Assembly: GCA_964017185.1 (NCBI GenBank)
Contig: OZ024875.1
Coordinates: 29,397,456-29,461,455, forward strand
DNA from: Rugalucina vietnamica
Lineage: Eukaryota > Mollusca > Bivalvia > Lucinida > Lucinidae
DNA: 64,000 nucleotides
Direction: 5' to 3'
Shown here piece after piece: positions 58,825 to 64,000 of this stretch; position 1 is the stretch's first letter, and every line of letters starts with the position of its first letter. Position numbers and translations under genes: made by a program. The notes under the pieces are model-generated. The model saw nothing but the letters and a program-made list of their open reading frames with translations, was not told the origin of the DNA and did not search any database.

Positions 58825-59751
58825 CTAGAAATCAATTTAATAACAATTATTAATTTATTACTATGAATTTGCTAAATTCTTCATGATTTCCGGATATCCA
58901 AATATTTTAGGATATCCGAAAAAAAGTAATGGATATTCATGAAGAAATTAGATTTAAGGACTATGATCAAAATAACATAAAATCAGGGAACAAAACTTTT
59001 TATGATGTCTATGTATATCTTTAAATCGAATGTATGATATCCTCAAATTCGGAATAATCATCAAGGAAATCTTAAATTGATTTTGGGATATCTTAATTCG
59101 TTCATGATTGGACGTTCCTACATCCCACTCCCCACCCCCACCACATACTCACAAACAAACATACACAAGGGTATCTTAAAATCGGCTAAATGATAATATG
59201 CAAATTCGCCAACGTATCCTAAATATACTTAGTATATCCTAAAATGAATTATGGAATTACTCAAAAATATGGAATAAAGCTCAGCCTCTCGCTCATTGCC
59301 CGCCCTCTCCATGGCATAGTTAAGACTTCAAAAGTTTTTTAACCTTTGAAACAAAATTGATCAGATCGTTTGCACGACCGGATGGGGAAATAGCGTTTCA
59401 TTAACGCAACAATTCGCTGAAGCTCGTATGTCTGCGCTCTTAACCGCTCCTTAGCGCATCATATCGTAAGTGGATTAAACAAATATTACTTGCGCAGCCC
59501 AACGTATTTCGCTTAATAACGTCACGATTCGTAACCATTCGCAACAAAGCGCAACCATGCGTTTACCGTTCGTTAAAGGATTAATTACAGGATTTGTTAT
59601 ATAACAAAATTTCAAAACTTTCGTCAAGAAAACGCAAAAGATAACATTTTTTCCATTTTCGCAAGTCTGCGTTAATGAAATTCGCATAGGTGTGACGACC
59701 CCTTTAAGTCTTATATATATATAAAGTAGAGAAATAAAGATGTACTAAATT

Positions 59752-59848
59752 GGCGAAGGTAGGTTTCGAACCCGCAGACTTCGGCTCCGGCGCCTAGCTA
59801 TACAGGGCCATCCCCTCTACCGACTGCGCTACTACGCTCCTTAAAAAA
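59752..59848 (-). mobile_element. tRNA-derived sequence (SINE head), type F
   Basis: The minus strand has GTAGCGCAGTCGGTAGAGG as box A and GCGGGTTCGAAACCTACC as box B, with an extended middle (CTGTATAGCTAGGCGCC). The acceptor ends pair only partly. It is a SINE head or tRNA pseudogene, less likely a working tRNA. Confidence 0.5.
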
Positions 59849-60498
59849 GGAGTTATCATAGCTCAGGTTTAGAGGCGATTTCCCTGCATAACCCGTCTGA
59901 TAGGTTACTATTTTTCGTTGTGCAAGCACACTCGTCTATATACATGGAATAACTGGATCCTATGGATAGGATGCCAAAGCTTGGAAATAATATTTTCATA
60001 TCAAAGATATACAAACTTCAACAGAAGCTCTCCCCAAAACCCTTGGAAGGTCCCTAGAAAAAAACGGCCCAAAATTGGACGGGTTCCTCCTATTCCCAGG
60101 AAGCGGCATATTCCTTGCGACATCATAGCATTTCAAATTTATATGTCAACATAATTAACTAATTTAAATTTGTGACAAATTGAATTGTCCATCATTATCA
60201 ATTGGATGAGTCCATTTTCAGTTCAGTGTGTTCTAATTTTTGATGTTCGATGAAGACTGTATTGCCCCTAACTGGCGCGCCGCGTTCTACGGTATATCAG
60301 AATGTTTGCAAATGTCTCGATTTATAGGACGCCAGGCTTTTATGAGTATAACAGTTTTACAAAACTGTTTTTCTGGAAACAAAATAGACGAGTGACGTAG
60401 AATGCGGTGATAAATAAACATTATAGCCATAGAAGGTAAAGACATTGGTCTTTGATGTACTAATTAATGCCACTTTATGGGCCGTGCAATTGTTAATC

Positions 60499-60501
<3 letters not shown>

Positions 60502-60535
<34 letters not shown>
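60502..60535. repeat. (CT)n microsatellite
   Basis: About 17 CT units, followed by a fragment of the family 2 palindrome (AAACAAAGATGCAGATCAGC). Confidence 0.9.
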
Positions 60536-60538
<3 letters not shown>

Positions 60539-60795
60539 AACAAAGATGCAGATCAGCGCTTTTGTGTCCCTGCATGGTCAAATCAACTTAATATTAAACC
60601 CGGTGTCCTGTAGTATTTTGTGGTGAACAACCGAAAAACCGCAAACCCAGATTGTTTTTCGTGACGGGAACTTTGATACTATAAAGACTAACCGACATTA
60701 ATTCTCTTAGCAGATCATGATACGGATGTGATTATAATTTACTCAACCAATTTTAATTGCTTTCACAAAAGGTAGGTTCTTGTAAACAAGATAAA

Positions 60796-61027
60796 AACCG
60801 CGTCATGAGAAAACCACCATTTTGTTTATGCAAAACCAAAGGCGCAGATCAGCTTCGCAGTAACTGCAAAGCTGATCAGCGCCTTTGTTTTCGCTACACA
60901 GATAGTACCATTTCTCTTCTACGTATATCCAAAGTTTCCAGCTTCTAGCCATATTCTGTGTTTGTAAAGATCGGTTTGTGTTAGACCTGTTCGGAAGCCA
61001 CATTGTTGGTTTTCTCGTGTCGCGGCC
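60796..61027 (+). mobile_element. Hairpin MITE family 2, copy e
   Basis: Left end ACCGCGTCATGAGAAAACC, right end (inverted) GCCGCGACACGAGAAAACC. Palindrome 60830-60894. Confidence 0.8.
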
Positions 61028-61173
61028 CACATATGTCATCACACGAAAGATGCTACTGGTCTATGAAATATCAGAGGTTTTTCAAAAAGGTAACTGATCG
61101 CTACAATGTGATTCAACTCAGCAGGAATTCATACTTTGTAGACTTTCTCGTGTGCAATCAAAACAATCGTAAT

Positions 61174-61408
61174 AGCCGCGACGTGAGAAAACCGGTCTTC
61201 GGGGATTCCGACCAGGTCCGACACAAACCGGGCTGTACAGTCTCAGAAGCAGGCTAGAAGCTTGAAATTTCGGATTTAAGAAGAAGAGAAATTGTACTAT
61301 CCGTGTAGCGAAAACAAAGGCGCTGATCAGCTTCGCGGTTACCGCGAAGCTGATCTGCGCCTTTGTTTTCGCCTAGGCAAAAATCCGGTTTTCTCACGAT
61401 GCGGCTCA
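61174..61408 (-). mobile_element. Hairpin MITE family 2, copy f
   Basis: Left end AGCCGCGACGTGAGAAAACC, right end (inverted) GAGCCGCATCGTGAGAAAAC. Palindrome 61308-61372 is nearly perfect around GCGGTTACCGC. It lies only ~150 bases from copy e. Confidence 0.85.
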
Positions 61409-61949
61409 ATTATGTCACCCTATAATTCGGCTCGCAATTACGAGGAGCACCTCATGTCAGACAATAGAGTGTGAATCAGACGTGACAGGCATATGAGAAA
61501 TCCTTTAACGCTGAAACTTTTTGACGTACGAGTATATAATATGGCTTATCCGAAAAGTATTTCAAGCGCTGTACGGGGGCATTAGTGTGCTTGTGAAGAG
61601 TGCGAAGAAGAACCTGCGGAACTAACTTCACTTCATACAATAAATGTTTATCCAATTTTATCTTCCCATGGGATTACATGGTGTTTGTTGTAAACAGAAT
61701 GACACAAGGACAAAGGGAAAACAAGTCAAAATGTGGTAGGTCCATGCAATGATCTTTGTCCGCCATATCTTGAGAAAAGCCCAGAATCGTAACCATGCCA
61801 CAGAGGCTTCCGTTTCACGTGAATGTCTTCCAAGAACACAGTGTTGATAGGCGTCTGCATGAAAGTACTAGCAATTAGATCTCAGGTGAGCGTTACAGGA
61901 CCAGATGATCACCCGATTTGGTTTGTAACATGATTTTTCACCCAGAAAA
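61409..61949. other. Intergenic stretch with one truncated Helitron-like 3' end
   Basis: The ~30 bases at 61876-61905 (TCTCAGGTGAGCGTTACAGG) resemble the 3' end of the 29464-34925 element. Nothing else recognised. Confidence 0.45.
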
Positions 61950-63540
61950 CCAGAGGATCCATGGACCTGTAAATGCTCCCCTGATATCTGGATATACCAA
62001 TAAACTTGTTTGACTAGTATGGTCATATGCATGTATTTAGCCCCAGGGCAGGGTCAGAACCGTCAGATAGGATCAATTTTATTTTCAGAATCATAGATAT
62101 TCTGTCCACTGGCCCATTTCCAGGAATTTTTTCCTTCAATGACATTTTAACACTTTACTGCATATGCGACCAAGCTGACAACATGCTGTAAAATAGGTCA
62201 AGGTCATCACAGGGTCATAATTTATGTACACATTGTAGTACTCTAGAACCCAATGCTATATGCCAAGCTTTGTTGAAATCAGTCCACCGGTTCCAGAGAT
62301 TTGAAGATTTTTGAAGGGTTTTTACCATATGGCAACCATCTTGGTCATGTGACCTGGATTATTTACGTACACACTGGTCCCCCTTCCTATAGATGCTTCA
62401 TATAAAATTTGGCTTTTATTGGGAAAACGATTTCAGAGATCTTTAAATATTATAGTAACATACATGTATATTGCCCCAGCGTGGGGACAAACCAACCCCT
62501 AGGGACCAATTTTTTTCAAAATCACAAATCTTCAGTCCATGTGCCCCTTCAAGTTTTTCCCTTCAAATGACATTTAAACAATTTTTCCTACTCAAATGCA
62601 TGGGCGACCTAAGTTGACCTTGCCGTAAAATAGGTCAAGGTCATCATAGGGTCATGATTTATATAAACTTTGTAGAGCTCCCCTCCCTGATGCTTCATGC
62701 CAAGTTTCAAAATCATAGGCCTTCTGATTCTTTAAAGGTTTTTGCTATTTATAGTCATGGCAGCCATCTTGGTCATGTGACCATAACCATTTATATAAAC
62801 TTTCATTCCCCCTTCCTAATGATGCTCCACATAAAGTTTGGCTTTGATTGGCCAAGTGGTTTCAGAGATGTTTGAATATTAAGGTCATATACATGTAAGC
62901 ATATAGCCCCGGGGCAGGGGCAGACAACCACCTGGTGACATTTATTTTTCCATAAAACATAAATCTTTAGTCCAGTTGTATACCAGCAAGCTTCTCCCCA
63001 TTTAATTACATTTTACTAATTTTACCCATTCAAATGCATTGATGACCTAAGTCGACCTTGCCATAAAATAGGTCGTGGTCATCCCAGAGTCTTGATTTAT
63101 ATAAACTTTGTAGAGCGCTGCTCCTCTCCCTGATGCTTCATGCAAAGTTTCAAAATCATTTCACCCATTCAAATGCACTGACGACCTAAGTCGACCTTGC
63201 CATAAAATAGGTCGAGGTCATCCCAGAGTCTTGATTTATATAAACTTTGTATGTAGAGCTCCTGTCCCTGATGCTTCATGCCAAGTTTCAAAATCATAGG
63301 CCCTCCAGCTCTGGAAAAGATTTTAAAAGGTTTTTGCTATTTATAGCCATTACAGCCATCTTGGTCATGTGACCTGGACCATTTAAACAAACTTTCGTTC
63401 GCCCTTCCTAAGGATGCTCCACATGAAGTTTGGCTTTGATTGGCCAAGCTGTTTCAGTGGAGAAGATCTTTGAAATAATTGTGAATGACCGACGACGGAT
63501 GGAGCATAGTATACCGTTAGCTCACCTGTGAGCTAAAAAT
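61950..63540 (-). mobile_element. Helitron-like element, second copy
   Basis: On the minus strand it starts ATTTTTAGCTCACAGGTGAG at 63540, has GTCGTCGGTC next, and ends with hairpin GGTCC-ATG-GATCC and TCTGG before T at 61949. Three or more diverged ~450-bp units carry GGTCACATGACCAAGATGG-type and AGGTCGACTTAGGTC-type words. No Rep/helicase. Confidence 0.65.
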
Positions 63541-63699
63541 GCTGTAACATTTCATGCTTGATTAGACATTTCATGCTTGATTAGATTCATGTACGAATTA
63601 CATGTTCTTGCCTACCAAAAACAAAATATAGGACTATCTTCAATAACGTGTCCATGTGGCAGCTCATAGCCATACCAGCTTCAACTATATGTATAAGTA

Positions 63700-64000
63700 A
63701 ACATGAACTCCGCGGAGGTCGATATCACACCTGCATCGGGCAAAATAACTAAAAACATGAAATATAGGTCGAGTGCACCAGGTTAAGGTGAGTTCCCGGG
63801 GGTGAGTTCTGAAAGGGTATGTGAAGGACATTAACTATGCAAGGTTTCACACTCGCAGCTATCACTGATGCAGAAAAAAAAACTTTGACGTAAAAATTAA
63901 CAAAGTCAATGGACCATGAAATGTAGGTCAAGGTCAGCGGGTCAAGGTGTGTGCTTGAAGGGTATGTCAAGGACAATTACTATGCAAGGTTTCACACTCG
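63700..64000 (+). mobile_element. Tandem-core (pearl/Helitron-like) element, cut by the window end
   Basis: Starts CTCCGCGGAGGTCGATATC like the insert at 52971. Core units begin near 63757 and 63916. The 3' end lies beyond the window. Confidence 0.6.

Larger units (their letters stand above)
57625..59703. mobile_element. PIF/Harbinger-type non-autonomous element, 2.1 kb
   Basis: TTA lies on both sides (57622-57624 and 59704-59706). Terminal repeats start AGGGGTCGTCACACCTATGC and are identical for at least 23 bases. Subterminal zones are packed with GCGTT/TTCGCA words. No transposase. It carries a nested R3 copy and a (TTA)n tract. Confidence 0.75.

Overview
The window looks like repeat-saturated, AT-rich animal DNA, most likely from a bivalve mollusc. 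The evidence for this is indirect: an intron-type 3' splice site ahead of a rhodopsin-like GPCR exon, tRNA-derived SINEs, Penelope-like, hAT, Tc1/mariner and PIF/Harbinger-type elements, and Helitron-like repeats of the kind common in bivalve genomes (ends TTTTTAGCTCACC and hairpin plus CTGG, with GTCC/GTCG runs). The species cannot be named from sequence alone.

Layout. 1-5138: intergenic DNA with a dispersed repeat (R3), one hairpin MITE and no recognisable gene. 5139-8279: the one convincing host gene, an 850-residue class A GPCR in a single coding exon, with a splice acceptor and upstream ORFs before it and poly(A) signals after it. 8560-14526: three palindromic Tc1/mariner-type elements of one family; the last keeps a transposase remnant and has a Harbinger-type MITE inserted in its right terminus. 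15267-23686: a hairpin MITE, then a Penelope-like element (PLE) cluster between (TA)n tracts. It holds one solo end, one full copy with an intact 952-codon RT plus GIY-YIG endonuclease ORF, one 5'-truncated tandem copy and one inverted 3' fragment. Each has a hammerhead-ribozyme-like motif near its end. 23797-29064: SINEs, poly(T) tracts and two different non-autonomous elements with CACGG termini and 5-bp target duplications (Transib-like). 29464-34925: a large Helitron-like element of ~450-bp units with a 3.2-kb foldback element nested in it. 35309-36541: a TTAA-flanked foldback with a complete miniature LTR retrotransposon (TRIM) in one arm. 37498-48925: hairpin MITEs, SINEs, a GC-rich MITE and a 1.6-kb Harbinger-type element. 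51872-54619: a hAT element with an 8-bp duplication, then a foldback with nested inserts. 55337-64000: more hairpin MITEs, a 2.1-kb Harbinger-type element carrying a nested repeat, a second Helitron-like copy and the start of a tandem-repeat element that runs off the window.

How it fits together. Apart from the GPCR, nearly everything recognisable is mobile DNA, and much of it is nested, which gives relative insertion ages. The PLE is the only element seen with a full-length uninterrupted protein; the rest appear to depend on enzymes encoded elsewhere. No system unlike known families is proven. The most unusual features are the PLE/hammerhead cluster, the two hairpin-MITE families with strongly conserved central palindromes, and the GPCR with a ~560-residue third intracellular loop containing tandem 21-residue repeats.
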